NCBI RefSeq assembly: GCF_015234355.1
Contig: NZ_JADGMV010000010.1
Coordinates: forward strand, 1 to 64,000
DNA length: 64,000 nt
Source of the DNA: Psychrobacter sp. NG25
GTDB lineage: Bacteria; Pseudomonadota; Gammaproteobacteria; Pseudomonadales; Moraxellaceae
Direction: 5' to 3'
The translations under genes and the position numbers were made by a program. Positions 1 to 8,463 of the stretch are shown here, in pieces; the stretch's first letter is position 1; each line of letters starts with the position of its first letter. Below the pieces are notes generated by a model, which worked only from the letters and a program-made list of their open reading frames with translations, had not been told where the DNA came from and made no database searches.

Positions 1-112
1 CGACAATAGCGCGATGGCCCCACCTGATCCCTTCCCGAACTCAGAAGTGAAACATCGTAGCGCCAATGGTAGTGTGGATTCGTCCATGTGAGAGTAGGTC
101 ATCGTCAGCTCT
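1..112 (+). rRNA. rrf: 5S ribosomal RNA, 5' end cut by window edge
   Basis: This is the bulk of a 5S rRNA. The conserved internal segment CCCACCTGATCCCTTCCCGA at about 20-39 and the AACTCAGAAGTGAAAC block directly after it are diagnostic, as is the GTGAGAGTAGGTCATCG segment near the 3' end. Only a few 5' nucleotides seem to lie outside the window. A rho-independent hairpin follows at once, so this is the end of an rRNA operon transcribed rightward. The exact 3' end is estimated. Confidence 0.95.
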
Positions 113-126
113 CTATACTGAAATAT

Positions 127-158
127 CCCCCGACTAGTTATCTAGCCGGGGGTTTTTC
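127..158 (+). terminator. rho-independent terminator of the rRNA operon
   Basis: A GC-rich hairpin (CCCCCGACTAG / CTAGCCGGGGG, one internal mismatch, loop TTAT) is followed by a T-rich run. It lies about 15 bases past the 5S rRNA and closes the rRNA operon. Confidence 0.93.
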
Positions 159-160
159 TT

Positions 161-597
161 TGCGTGGGATAAATAGCTACAGGTGTTGGGGCTAATCTTT
201 AATTTAGAGACTAACCTTATTCACACCTCAATAAACATCCATTTGAGTATAGTCAAAACTGCTAAATTTTATCAAATATCTGATGAGTATCTCCATATTA
301 TTTGTACTATTTTTCCCTTATTAATACAGTTTATTTCATTTTTATCATGGAGATACGTCCTGTTTTTATAAATTTCAGCCTAGATAGATATATGCACGGT
401 TATTAAATATATTGTATGTTTTGATAATCTAAAATGATTTGACTTATATCATTATAGCTGCTAATTTTAAATGGTATATTTATTACAGATTTATAAAAAT
501 AACGTTTTAACTTTGTAGATAACTCGTTATTTTTTTAATTTGAAGTACTGAATATAAGATTTACTCCTACTCTTATAATTATCAAAAGGAATTGATA
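161..597. other. AT-rich intergenic region between rRNA operon and TRAP genes
   Basis: This 437-base stretch is very AT-rich. It holds no open frame with a credible ribosome binding site. A 62-codon GTG-start frame at 183-371 has neither a Shine-Dalgarno sequence nor recognisable protein character. The region probably carries the promoter of the TRAP operon, but I cannot place it. Confidence 0.6.
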
Positions 598-1656
598 ATG
601 AAATTAGCTCCTCTTTTTTCAATTGGTGCCTTGGCGGCTGCCAGTCTTTTAGGCTGTTCTAACCAATCTGCTGACACAACTGATGGCTCATCAGCCACCT
701 CTCAAGAAACCACTGTACTACGCTTCTCACACTTTTGGCCAGCAACCTCATCTATTAGCACAGAGGTCTTTGAACCTTGGGCTAAAAAAATAGAGGCAGA
801 TTCTGATGGTCGTCTAAAAATAGAGTTATATCCTTCTGCTGGTCTTGCCAAAGCAGATGTTACCTATGAGTCTGCTGCTAAAGGCACGATAGATATTGGT
901 TCACAAGCGCACGGCTATACTAACGGTCGTTTCCCATTAACTCAAATTACTGAGCTCCCAGGCTTATCTAATTCAGCAAGTCAAATGGGCTGTATGCTAC
1001 AGACCCTTTATGACGATGGTACGCTTGTTAGTGAGTACGAAGATACTCATTTACTGTTTATGTACGGTGGAGGGCCTGGTGCGCTTCATACAACAGACAA
1101 GTTGATTCGAACGCCTGCAGACATGAAAGGTATGCGTATCCGCCGTCCTTCTGCGGTGGCAGGTGACATCATTGAAAGCGCTGGCGCTTCACCAGTAGGT
1201 TTACCTGCGAACGATATGTATACCTCTCTACAGCGCGGTGTCGTTGATGGTTTGAGTTTCCCATGGGAAGCAGTAACGGCATTTAAGATTGACGAGATTA
1301 CCAAATATCATACCAATATTCCTTTTTATAGTTCGGCGCTGATGGTGACTATGAATAAGGACAAGTACGACACTTTGCCTGATGACTTGAAGAAAGTTTT
1401 GGATGAAAACTCAGGAATGGCGCTTGCTAGTAAAGTTGGTGAAGTATTCGATAAGCACGATCAGATGGCCATTCAAGCTGCTAAAGACAAAGGTGATGAA
1501 ATCATCGAAATTCCTGATCCACTAAGTGATCCGGACTGGAAAGGACCGCTCGAAAAAGGAACGCAAAAATATCTAAGTGATGTTAAAGCTTTGGGTCTAG
1601 ATGCTGATGGTGTCTACGAAAAAGCAAAAGCCGCCAGTGCAGCCTGTAAGGTCTAA
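598..1656 (+). CDS. dctP: TRAP transporter substrate-binding protein, DctP family, predicted lipoprotein
   Basis: Binds a solute, probably a carboxylate, outside the inner membrane and delivers it to the DctQM membrane unit; the substrate cannot be read from sequence. The protein is 352 residues, normal for the family. A lipoprotein signal is visible: a basic/hydrophobic leader ending LLGC, with Cys20 the likely lipidation site. The DctP-fold stretch around residues 160-210, containing RIRRPSAVAGDII and LQRGVVDG, is typical. I chose ATG at 598 because AAGGA at 586-590 sits 7 bases upstream; the TTG six bases earlier would be too close to it. dctQ and dctM follow directly in a three-gene operon. 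Lipid-anchored DctP proteins occur, although soluble periplasmic forms are more usual. Confidence 0.9.
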   Translation: MKLAPLFSIGALAAASLLGCSNQSADTTDGSSATSQETTVLRFSHFWPATSSISTEVFEPWAKKIEADSDGRLKIELYPSAGLAKADVTYESAAKGTIDIGSQAHGYTNGRFPLTQITELPGLSNSASQMGCMLQTLYDDGTLVSEYEDTHLLFMYGGGPGALHTTDKLIRTPADMKGMRIRRPSAVAGDIIESAGASPVGLPANDMYTSLQRGVVDGLSFPWEAVTAFKIDEITKYHTNIPFYSSALMVTMNKDKYDTLPDDLKKVLDENSGMALASKVGEVFDKHDQMAIQAAKDKGDEIIEIPDPLSDPDWKGPLEKGTQKYLSDVKALGLDADGVYEKAKAASAACKV

Positions 1657-1673
1657 TTCATTGGAGGTATCAC

Positions 1674-2201
1674 ATGGCATTTTTAGTCAAAATCAGCACC
1701 TTTATTTCTAGGCTATGCCAGTTCATCGGTGGCATTAGTCTTATCATTCTTGTTCTTGTAACTATGTTGGATGTGACAGCTCGTTATATTTTCAAGCTCA
1801 CTGGTGGTGAGTTTGGATTTACGGTCAAAGGTAGCGTGGAAATTGTGTCTTATTTCATGCTATTTGCTTTGCTTGCTGCCTTTGCTGCTTTTGTGGAACG
1901 TTCACAAATCATTGTCGATGTCTTCACTCAAAAGATGTCAAAAGCTGTTAAAGGCTACATGATGGGCACTTTTATGATGGGTTTCTTCATCATCGGTATA
2001 GTGTTCACATGGGGACTTTATGAGAGTGCTTTTGATGCGATAGAGTATGGCAAAGTCACTCAAGACCTTCGAATATCTATGATGCCCATTTACGCTATCA
2101 GTGCCTTTTTAAGCATACTACTTGCCATTCGATCATTAATCGAATCCATAAATATCTTTAAAACAGGCGAATTCTTTGACGCTGAGGAGACAGGGGCATG
2201 A
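1674..2201 (+). CDS. dctQ: TRAP transporter small permease subunit, DctQ family
   Basis: Small integral membrane subunit linking the substrate-binding protein to the large DctM permease in the inner membrane. The 175-residue chain has four hydrophobic segments (about residues 15-40, 57-78, 98-122 and 140-160), the expected DctQ topology. GGAGG lies 6 bases upstream of the ATG. The stop overlaps the dctM start in ATGA, which indicates translational coupling. The gap from dctP is 17 bases, so the three genes are almost certainly co-transcribed. Confidence 0.92.
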   Translation: MAFLVKISTFISRLCQFIGGISLIILVLVTMLDVTARYIFKLTGGEFGFTVKGSVEIVSYFMLFALLAAFAAFVERSQIIVDVFTQKMSKAVKGYMMGTFMMGFFIIGIVFTWGLYESAFDAIEYGKVTQDLRISMMPIYAISAFLSILLAIRSLIESINIFKTGEFFDAEETGA

Positions 2202-3487
2202 GTCCAGAAATTATTGGTGCCATTGGTTTGTTATGTATGATTGCGATGGTCATGCTGCGTGTTCCTGTTGCGCTCGCTATGTTAGGTGTTGGTTTGGTTG
2301 GCTTCGGTGCGGTGACAGCACCGATTGGTGCCGTGCAAATGCTTAAGGATTTACCGGTCGATGTTTTAGCAAAATATGATTTTAGTGCCATTCCTTTATT
2401 CATACTTATGGGTGTTTTTGCTTCTCATTCGGGCATGGCAGGAAAGTTGTTTGATGCGACTCGCACAATATTTGGTGGTGTGAGGGGTAGTCTAGGTATT
2501 GCTGGTATCGGCTCGTCCGGTATCTTTGCTTCAATCTCAGGGTCATCATTGGCGACCGCGTCTACCATGACTAAAGTCGCATTGCCACAAATGGAAAAAT
2601 ACGGTTATCAGCCTGGTTTTGCTTGTGGTATTTTAGCAGCGGGTGGCACATTAGGTATCATGATTCCACCCAGCATTGCGTTACTGGTCTATGCGATCTT
2701 AACTCAGCAGTCTGTCGGTGACATGTTTATTGCTGGCTTTTTACCGGGTATGTTAGGGATGGTGATGTACTCAATCACTGTCATGGTTATGGTACGCTGG
2801 AAGCCGCATTTAGCGCGTCGCGGCGAGCCTACTTCGTTGAAAGCCAAGTTGCTCTCGCTAACGGGACTCATTCCATTTAGCTTTATTTTTATTGTGATTA
2901 TCGCTGGTATTTTCTTTGGGTTATTTACCCCAACAGAAGGAGCAGCCGTCGGGGCATTTGTCTCTTGGGCTTATGCTTTTGTCAAAGGTATGCGTTTAGA
3001 TGGTTTAAAGCAATCATTGATTGAGACGCTCGCATTGTCAGCAGTGGTGTTTTTTATGCTACTGGGTGCAGAGGCTTTGGGTTACTTTATTTCTGTCTCA
3101 CGCTTGTCCTATACACTAGCAACTTGGATTGGCACGCTAGATGTCAGCCCAATGATCGTACTGATCTGTATCTTAATCATGTACTTCCTCTTAGGGTTGT
3201 TCATGGATGCTTTAGCAATGCTGGTCATTACCATTCCAGTGGTATATCCAATTATTGTGGCGTTAGGGTTTGATCCAGTGTGGTTTGGTATCATCGCTGT
3301 ATTGACAGTAGAGCTTGGACTGATTACGCCACCGATGGGGATGAATATCTTTGTGATTAAGGCAATGGCACCGCATATTAAGCTATCTGATATGTTTCGA
3401 GGAGTCGCGCCGTTCATTGTCTCTGATCTGATTCGATTGGTTATCTTGGTCGCTTTTCCAGCGATATCTTTAGTGCTGCTAACGTAA
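2198..3487 (+). CDS. dctM: TRAP transporter large permease subunit, DctM family
   Basis: The ion-coupled transport channel of the tripartite TRAP system. It has 429 residues, usual for DctM, and is hydrophobic throughout with about 12 predicted membrane segments. The glycine/serine-rich segment around residues 95-130 (GSSGIFASISGSSLATAST) and the later GGTLGIMIPPS and GLITPPMGMN stretches are characteristic of the DctM/IT superfamily. The start codon overlaps the dctQ stop by four bases. A strong terminator about 70 bases downstream ends the operon. Substrate specificity is not evident. Confidence 0.93.
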   Translation: MSPEIIGAIGLLCMIAMVMLRVPVALAMLGVGLVGFGAVTAPIGAVQMLKDLPVDVLAKYDFSAIPLFILMGVFASHSGMAGKLFDATRTIFGGVRGSLGIAGIGSSGIFASISGSSLATASTMTKVALPQMEKYGYQPGFACGILAAGGTLGIMIPPSIALLVYAILTQQSVGDMFIAGFLPGMLGMVMYSITVMVMVRWKPHLARRGEPTSLKAKLLSLTGLIPFSFIFIVIIAGIFFGLFTPTEGAAVGAFVSWAYAFVKGMRLDGLKQSLIETLALSAVVFFMLLGAEALGYFISVSRLSYTLATWIGTLDVSPMIVLICILIMYFLLGLFMDALAMLVITIPVVYPIIVALGFDPVWFGIIAVLTVELGLITPPMGMNIFVIKAMAPHIKLSDMFRGVAPFIVSDLIRLVILVAFPAISLVLLT

Positions 3488-3554
3488 GCTATAGTTATAA
3501 AAGTAAGCTTTAAAAAATACAGTTTATAGTTCATCTGCATGTTTTACTAATAAG

Positions 3555-3587
3555 GCCATATTGTTTTCATAGCAATATGGCTTTTTT
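3555..3587 (+). terminator. rho-independent terminator of dctPQM
   Basis: GCCATATTG / CAATATGGC is a perfect 9-bp stem with a 9-base loop, followed by six T residues. It lies 68 bases past the dctM stop. Confidence 0.9.
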
Positions 3588-3809
3588 ATGATCAAAGAAA
3601 AAGTTAGCGTAATAATGATATGGTCAAATAATTCCACATAAAGCCACACTAAGAGACGCTTTCTGAGTGGTCATTTTGATTACTTAAAATTTGAATTTTC
3701 TATTAGTATAGATTGTACGGGGATAATTTTTCTTATCATTCCAAGGGCTTGTGAATGTAGTAAACTGGTGGGCACTTCTGAATAGATAGTTTTATAAGTA
3801 GAGAAAATA
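3588..3809. other. intergenic region before the 5'-nucleotidase gene
   Basis: Together with the preceding terminator this makes a 322-base gap. AT-rich, no open frame or repeat recognised. It presumably carries the promoter of the nucleotidase gene. Confidence 0.5.
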
Positions 3810-4859
3810 ATGGCCATCGATTTTAGTAACACACTTATAGTTGCGATTTCTGCAACCGCGCTTTTTGATTTAACGGAATCAGAAAATTATTTATTAGAAT
3901 TATTAGAGCAGCGCCCGACAAGCGCTATCAAAGAGTTTCGTGACTACATGACCGAGCGTGAAAATGATCCCTTAGATATTGGCGCTGGATATCCACTAAT
4001 CAAAGCATTGCTGAATCTCAACCATTATTGTAATAATAAAATGCAAGATATAGAGAACGATGCTCCTTTAGTAGAAGTGGTCATTGTCTCAAAAAGTAGT
4101 CCAGACACCGGTATTCAGGTACTCAACGCCATTCTTGCAGATGGTATTAATATTTCACGCTCAGCATTTATTTCAGGTAGCCCTGTTGCGCCTTACATAA
4201 AAGATTTCAATGTCGATTTATTTCTGACCACTAATCGTGATGATGCGCAGCAAGTTGCCGATGCCAATATTTGTGCTTGTGCGATACTGGATGCGACCCC
4301 TGTTAATACTTATGAGTTAGATACTGAGCAATTACGTATTGCCTTCGATGGTGATGCAGTGTTGTTTGATGATTCAGGAGAGTTGCTCTATAAACAAAAA
4401 GGCCTGCGTGCTTTTCATGATCGTGAAGCACAGATGCGTGACTTGCCGATTGAAAAAGGGCCTTATGCTGAGCTATTAATCAAGCTATCGAGCTTGCAAG
4501 AGCGTCTGCCAGCTGGTCTGAAACTGTCTCCAATAAAGATTGCTTTAGTCACTGCTCGTAATGCACCTGCTGATCTGCGTGCTATCAAGACGCTACGAGA
4601 GTGGGGCGTAAACGTTGATATGGCGTTCTTCTTAGGAGGATTGGAGAAGACTGCAGTCCTGAGAACGTTTGCACCACATATCTTTTTTGATGATTCAATC
4701 AAGCATATCGATGCGGCACGTAGCTTCATTCCTACTGCTTTGGTTCCTTACCACTCGACATCACTATTACATGGTGATAGCTACTTAACGGCTGATAAAG
4801 ATGCTGCATTGTTGTCATTTAAACCAGTAGAGCACCCACTATTTGCTATAAATCCGTAA
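3810..4859 (+). CDS. 5'-nucleotidase of the cytosolic NT5C1 type
   Basis: Predicted cytosolic nucleotidase that dephosphorylates nucleoside 5'-monophosphates. The 349-residue protein resembles the cytosolic 5'-nucleotidase I family (PF06189) along its length. Supporting stretches are an N-terminal LIVAISATALFDL, a central FDGDAVLFDDSGE near residue 178 that supplies acidic HAD-type residues, and the C-terminal GGLEKTAVLRTFAPHIFFDD block that ends with the paired aspartates. The ribosome binding site is weak (GTAGAG), but no alternative start fits better. It stands alone between a terminator and the rhomboid gene, 40 bases downstream on the same strand. The preferred nucleotide is unknown. Confidence 0.85.
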   Translation: MAIDFSNTLIVAISATALFDLTESENYLLELLEQRPTSAIKEFRDYMTERENDPLDIGAGYPLIKALLNLNHYCNNKMQDIENDAPLVEVVIVSKSSPDTGIQVLNAILADGINISRSAFISGSPVAPYIKDFNVDLFLTTNRDDAQQVADANICACAILDATPVNTYELDTEQLRIAFDGDAVLFDDSGELLYKQKGLRAFHDREAQMRDLPIEKGPYAELLIKLSSLQERLPAGLKLSPIKIALVTARNAPADLRAIKTLREWGVNVDMAFFLGGLEKTAVLRTFAPHIFFDDSIKHIDAARSFIPTALVPYHSTSLLHGDSYLTADKDAALLSFKPVEHPLFAINP

Positions 4860-4899
4860 GAAATGCTTGAATTAATTAACCCAAAGGATAAAAAATAAT

Positions 4900-5502
4900 A
4901 TGAACTGGCGGCAATTATTTACCTTGTTCGTAGCCCGAATTAAGCAAGTTTTTGGTTTATATGCTTTTGTACTAATACCTATGTGGGGGATGTTTTTTCT
5001 GAATGAAGTGGCATTATTTGGACTGTGGAATATTTTTGGTATTGTACCACGTGCCCTAGATGTGGGCAGCATGATAGGCGTTTTTGCGTCATGGACGATG
5101 CATGGTAATTATTCACATTTACTTGGCAACACGGTAACGTTATTACAAATTTTATTTTTATTCGGGTTGTTTGAAAAAAACGCCTATCGAACCATACTTA
5201 AATTGATAGTGGCTTCTGGGTTAGTTACTTGGGTTATCGGTTCGCCATCCTCCATCCATATTGGTGCATCAGGGTTATGCTTTGCGATGCTCGGTTACAT
5301 GATAGGAGGGGCTGTATTTGCACGGCGCTGGGGTTATTTGATTGCTTGCATTGTTATGGGGGCGGGGTATTGGCTCACTATCAAAGAAGGTTTGATGCCG
5401 CAAGAAGGTATCTCTTTTGCCGCACATTTCGGTGGTTTATGTGCGGGGCTGCTGCTAGGAGCTAATTCTAAGCATACTTATGCGCCAACGTCTCGTCAAT
5501 GA
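4900..5502 (+). CDS. rhomboid-family intramembrane serine protease
   Basis: Polytopic inner-membrane protein of 200 residues with about six hydrophobic segments. The rhomboid catalytic dyad is visible: Ser124 in GASG and His176 in AAHFGG. The upstream HGNYSHLLGN at 68-77 matches the conserved HxxxxHxxxN region of active rhomboids. These enzymes cut transmembrane substrates within the bilayer; the substrate here is unknown. AAAGGATA lies about 10 bases before the ATG. The gene may share a transcript with the upstream nucleotidase and ends at a long hairpin. With both catalytic residues present I expect an active protease. Confidence 0.87.
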   Translation: MNWRQLFTLFVARIKQVFGLYAFVLIPMWGMFFLNEVALFGLWNIFGIVPRALDVGSMIGVFASWTMHGNYSHLLGNTVTLLQILFLFGLFEKNAYRTILKLIVASGLVTWVIGSPSSIHIGASGLCFAMLGYMIGGAVFARRWGYLIACIVMGAGYWLTIKEGLMPQEGISFAAHFGGLCAGLLLGANSKHTYAPTSRQ

Positions 5503-5515
5503 AAAGCAAAGTAAA

Positions 5516-5562
5516 TAAGGCGGTAATTTAGATTTTTTATTCATCTAAAATACCGCCTTATC
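5516..5562. terminator. bidirectional terminator between convergent genes
   Basis: A 17-bp stem (AAGGCGGTAATTTAGAT against ATCTAAAATACCGCCTT, one mismatch) with an AT-rich loop lies between the rhomboid gene (+) and the hypothetical gene ending at 5633 (-). Confidence 0.8.
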
Positions 5563-5632
5563 ATCATATATCTTTTTGAAAAGTTTAATGCTAATGGATT
5601 TTCTGTCTTAACTCTCTTTTAATTCGTTAGCT

Positions 5633-6175
5633 CTATTTATCAGTGCAAATTCTGATAAACAATGGATCATCTTTGGCTAAATCTCGCCATGCAGTCGTTT
5701 GCTTTACATGTTCGTCAATCGATAGGGTGTTGCCTTTCTCAGGTATAACGTAGTCTGCACGTGCAGGAATACTGCAATCGATAACTTGAGGGACTTTCTC
5801 TATACTTCTTCGTCTTTCAAATAAATACAAATTGAATAAATGTATATCTGGGTTATCTATTTGTACACTAGCGTTTCCAATATCGGCAGCGATAAACCGT
5901 AATATTTGCGGCTTAGCGTAAGACCATGGACGGAACCACTCCGTGCTTTCTGCTGTTTTGACGACTTCTACGCCTTCTGGTAGCTTTTCAACTTGTTGAC
6001 CATACCAGCTGTACTCCTGGTTTATCTGAAATGCAAACATACCAATAGCAGCAAATAAGGGAATCAGCCATTTAGGGGCGCGTTTGCCTGCCAGTTTGCT
6101 GAGGTGAGTTATGATAAGTGCTATTCCAGCCATACCAAATGCGGCAGCGATGGTAGCGATAAACTCAAAAAGCAT
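5633..6175 (-). CDS. conserved membrane-anchored protein of unknown function
   Basis: I do not recognise this 180-residue protein. It starts with two hydrophobic segments (about residues 3-24 and 36-51) separated by a short basic loop (KLAGKRAPK). A mostly hydrophilic C-terminal domain follows, so an inner-membrane anchor with an extracytoplasmic domain is plausible. That domain contains only two cysteines (in VIDCSIPA and IRICTDK), which could form a disulfide. TAAGGA lies eight bases upstream of the ATG. It is monocistronic, with a hairpin beyond its 3' end and the symporter gene upstream on the same strand past another terminator. Confidence 0.7.
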   Translation of the reverse strand: MLFEFIATIAAAFGMAGIALIITHLSKLAGKRAPKWLIPLFAAIGMFAFQINQEYSWYGQQVEKLPEGVEVVKTAESTEWFRPWSYAKPQILRFIAADIGNASVQIDNPDIHLFNLYLFERRRSIEKVPQVIDCSIPARADYVIPEKGNTLSIDEHVKQTTAWRDLAKDDPLFIRICTDK

Positions 6176-6255
6176 AAAATATTCCTTAATGCGTTAGATG
6201 TGTTTAATTGAACCTATTGGATAAATTAAAAATCTAGTTATTATAGCTATAGGAT

Positions 6256-6294
6256 AAAAAAATCACCCACAAGCAATTACTGCCTGTGAGTGAT
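6256..6294 (-). terminator. rho-independent terminator of the symporter operon
   Basis: Read on the minus strand, ATCACTCACAGGCA pairs with TGCTTGTGGGTGAT (two G-U pairs) and is followed by a T-run. It lies about 35 bases past the stop of the large symporter subunit. Confidence 0.85.
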
Positions 6295-6329
6295 ATATAG
6301 TAACAGAAGATATATCCTCAGTTGTGAGC

Positions 6330-8198
6330 TTAGTGGTCGACTGCACCGCCAGCGCCACGTGGAGAACGTACGCTCTCAACCAATTCTTGGATATGTGCTG
6401 GTGGTGGCGCAGTAGCATAAGATACAGCGAATGCTACGATGAAGTTAAGCAATGCACCAACTGCACCAAATGATAATGGTGAGATACCAAATAACCAGTA
6501 CTCTTCAGTATCAGGGAAGTTAGCGGTACCGCTGATGAAGAACCAACCTTTGAACATAAAGATATAGACAAGAACGACTATTAAACCAGTCAACATACCT
6601 GCAATAGCACCAAGATTGTTGATGCGTTTAGAGAAAATACCCATCATTAATACAGGGAACAATGAAGAGGCAGCAATACCGAAGGCCAGTGCTACAACCT
6701 GTGCGGCAAATCCTGGTGGATTCATACCTAAGTAAGTCGCTACTACAATCGCTACACCCATAGTGATACGAGCATACTTCAATTCTTGTGCATCAGTAAT
6801 ATTTGGGTTTAAGTTACCTTTAATCAAGTCATGACTGATGGCTGATGAAATTGCGAGCAGTAGACCTGCAGCTGTTGATAGTGCTGCTGCCAAACCACCT
6901 GCAGCGATAAGACCAATAACCCATGGTGGAAGCTGTGCAATCTCTGGATTCGCTAGAACTAAGATATCAGCGTTAACATCAAGCTCGTTACCTGCCCATC
7001 CAGCGTCAGCAAAACGACCATCAAGCTCTGCATCATGTGCAATACGAGCGGTTTCTACTGCTGCAGTTGCTGCAGCAACATCGCCACCGTCAGCTTGAGC
7101 AGTATTAAGGGCGATCTGAGCGGCACCAAGTCCACTGTCGCTATATAACTGGATACGACCATCATTATTCAGATCGTTATACTTGATAAGACCTGTCTCT
7201 TCCCAAGTTTTCATCCAATCAGGACGATCGTCATTAAGAATAGGTTGGTTTTCAACACCTTGTGGGTAGATAGTATCTACTAAGTTTAAGCGCGCCATAG
7301 CACCTACTGCTGGAGCAGTGAAGTACAATAGTGAGATAAATACTAACGTCCAACCAGCAGTCCAACGAGCATCAGCGACTTTAGGTACAGTGAAAAAGCG
7401 AATGATAACGTGTGGTAGACCTGCTGTACCGATCATAAGCGTCAAGGTAAACAGTACCATATTGAGCTTGTTAGGTACGTCAGCAGTATACGAAGAAAAA
7501 CCTAAGTCAGTAACGACTTGATTCAGCTTGGTTAAAATAGGGACACCTGATTCAACATGGTTTGAGAACAAACCTAAACCTGGAATCGGATTACCTGTTA
7601 ACTCAAGTGAAATAAAGACGGCAGGAATAGTATAGGCAATCATCAGAACCACATACTGTGCAACCTGCGTATAGGTAATCCCTTTCATACCACCAAGTAC
7701 AGCATAAAAGAAGACAACAATAGCAGCGATAATAAGGCCAGTACTGCTCTCAACTTCTAAGAAGCGTGAGAATGCGACACCAGCACCTGTCATCTGACCG
7801 ATAACGTAAGTGGTCGATGCAGTAATCAAACAGACCACAGCAATCATAGCAGCCGTTTTTGAGTAAAAACGATCGCCGATAAAGTCCGGAACCGTGAACT
7901 TACCAAATTTACGCAAGTAAGGCGCTAAAAGCATCGCTAATAGAACGTAACCGCCTGTCCAACCCATCAAATAGGTAGAAGCGCCATAACCACCAGCAGC
8001 AATCAGACCTGCCATTGAGATAAATGACGCCGCACTCATCCAGTCAGCAGCGGTTGCCATACCGTTAACAACCGGATGGACACCACCGCCAGCAACATAA
8101 AATTCACTGGTCGAACCAGCACGAGCCCAAATCGCGATACCGAAGTACAGTGCGAAAGATAGACCCACAAAAATAAGATTAATTACAAATTGACTCAT
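6330..8198 (-). CDS. sodium:solute symporter, ActP-like (VC_2705 subfamily), large subunit
   Basis: Inner-membrane sodium:solute symporter of 622 residues, longer than ordinary family members, with about 13 membrane segments. The N-terminal YVAGGGVHPVVNGMATAADW and the following SAASFISMAG match the acetate-permease branch. The extra length is a soluble loop near residues 310-420. Inside it DLNNDGRIQLY has an EF-hand-like D-x-N-x-D-G-x-I spacing, suggesting metal binding (inference). It starts four bases after the small DUF4212 gene, and its GAGGAA binding site lies within that gene's end, so the pair is translationally coupled. Acetate or another small carboxylate is the likely substrate. 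I withhold actP as a symbol because this two-gene subfamily differs from the E. coli acs-actP arrangement. Confidence 0.88.
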   Translation of the reverse strand: MSQFVINLIFVGLSFALYFGIAIWARAGSTSEFYVAGGGVHPVVNGMATAADWMSAASFISMAGLIAAGGYGASTYLMGWTGGYVLLAMLLAPYLRKFGKFTVPDFIGDRFYSKTAAMIAVVCLITASTTYVIGQMTGAGVAFSRFLEVESSTGLIIAAIVVFFYAVLGGMKGITYTQVAQYVVLMIAYTIPAVFISLELTGNPIPGLGLFSNHVESGVPILTKLNQVVTDLGFSSYTADVPNKLNMVLFTLTLMIGTAGLPHVIIRFFTVPKVADARWTAGWTLVFISLLYFTAPAVGAMARLNLVDTIYPQGVENQPILNDDRPDWMKTWEETGLIKYNDLNNDGRIQLYSDSGLGAAQIALNTAQADGGDVAAATAAVETARIAHDAELDGRFADAGWAGNELDVNADILVLANPEIAQLPPWVIGLIAAGGLAAALSTAAGLLLAISSAISHDLIKGNLNPNITDAQELKYARITMGVAIVVATYLGMNPPGFAAQVVALAFGIAASSLFPVLMMGIFSKRINNLGAIAGMLTGLIVVLVYIFMFKGWFFISGTANFPDTEEYWLFGISPLSFGAVGALLNFIVAFAVSYATAPPPAHIQELVESVRSPRGAGGAVDH

Positions 8199-8202
8199 GG
8201 GG

Positions 8203-8463
8203 CTATTCCTCGTCTACGCCATATTGTTTATCTAACTTATTCATACGCCAAGCGTAAAAGAAAATTAGGATGATAAAAATACCAATAGATCCTTGCTGAG
8301 CAAACCAAAAGCCCAGATCAGTACCACCGATTTTGATACCAGCTAACAATGGACGAAACAAGATACCAAAGCCGTACGAGCATAGTACCCAAACGACAAG
8401 GCAACCTTGAATGAGACGAATATTGGCTTTCCAATATCCAGATGAATCGCTGTGGTTCTCCAT
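8203..8463 (-). CDS. DUF4212 small subunit of a sodium:solute symporter
   Basis: An 86-residue membrane protein with two hydrophobic segments (about 18-40 and 52-72). Its YWKANIRLI start is typical of DUF4212, a family nearly always encoded just before a VC_2705-type symporter, exactly as here. It is presumed to be an accessory subunit of that transporter. GGAG lies 7 bases upstream of the ATG. First gene of the two-gene operon, with its promoter in the long divergent region to the right. Confidence 0.9.
   Translation of the reverse strand: MENHSDSSGYWKANIRLIQGCLVVWVLCSYGFGILFRPLLAGIKIGGTDLGFWFAQQGSIGIFIILIFFYAWRMNKLDKQYGVDEE

Noticed and set aside
183..371. 62-codon frame after the rRNA operon
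   Set aside because: GTG start without a ribosome binding site, biased hydrophobic AT-rich composition and no family resemblance; likely chance in AT-rich DNA.
3109..3540. 143-codon frame opposite dctM
   Set aside because: Overlaps a convincing TRAP permease and mirrors its codon periodicity.
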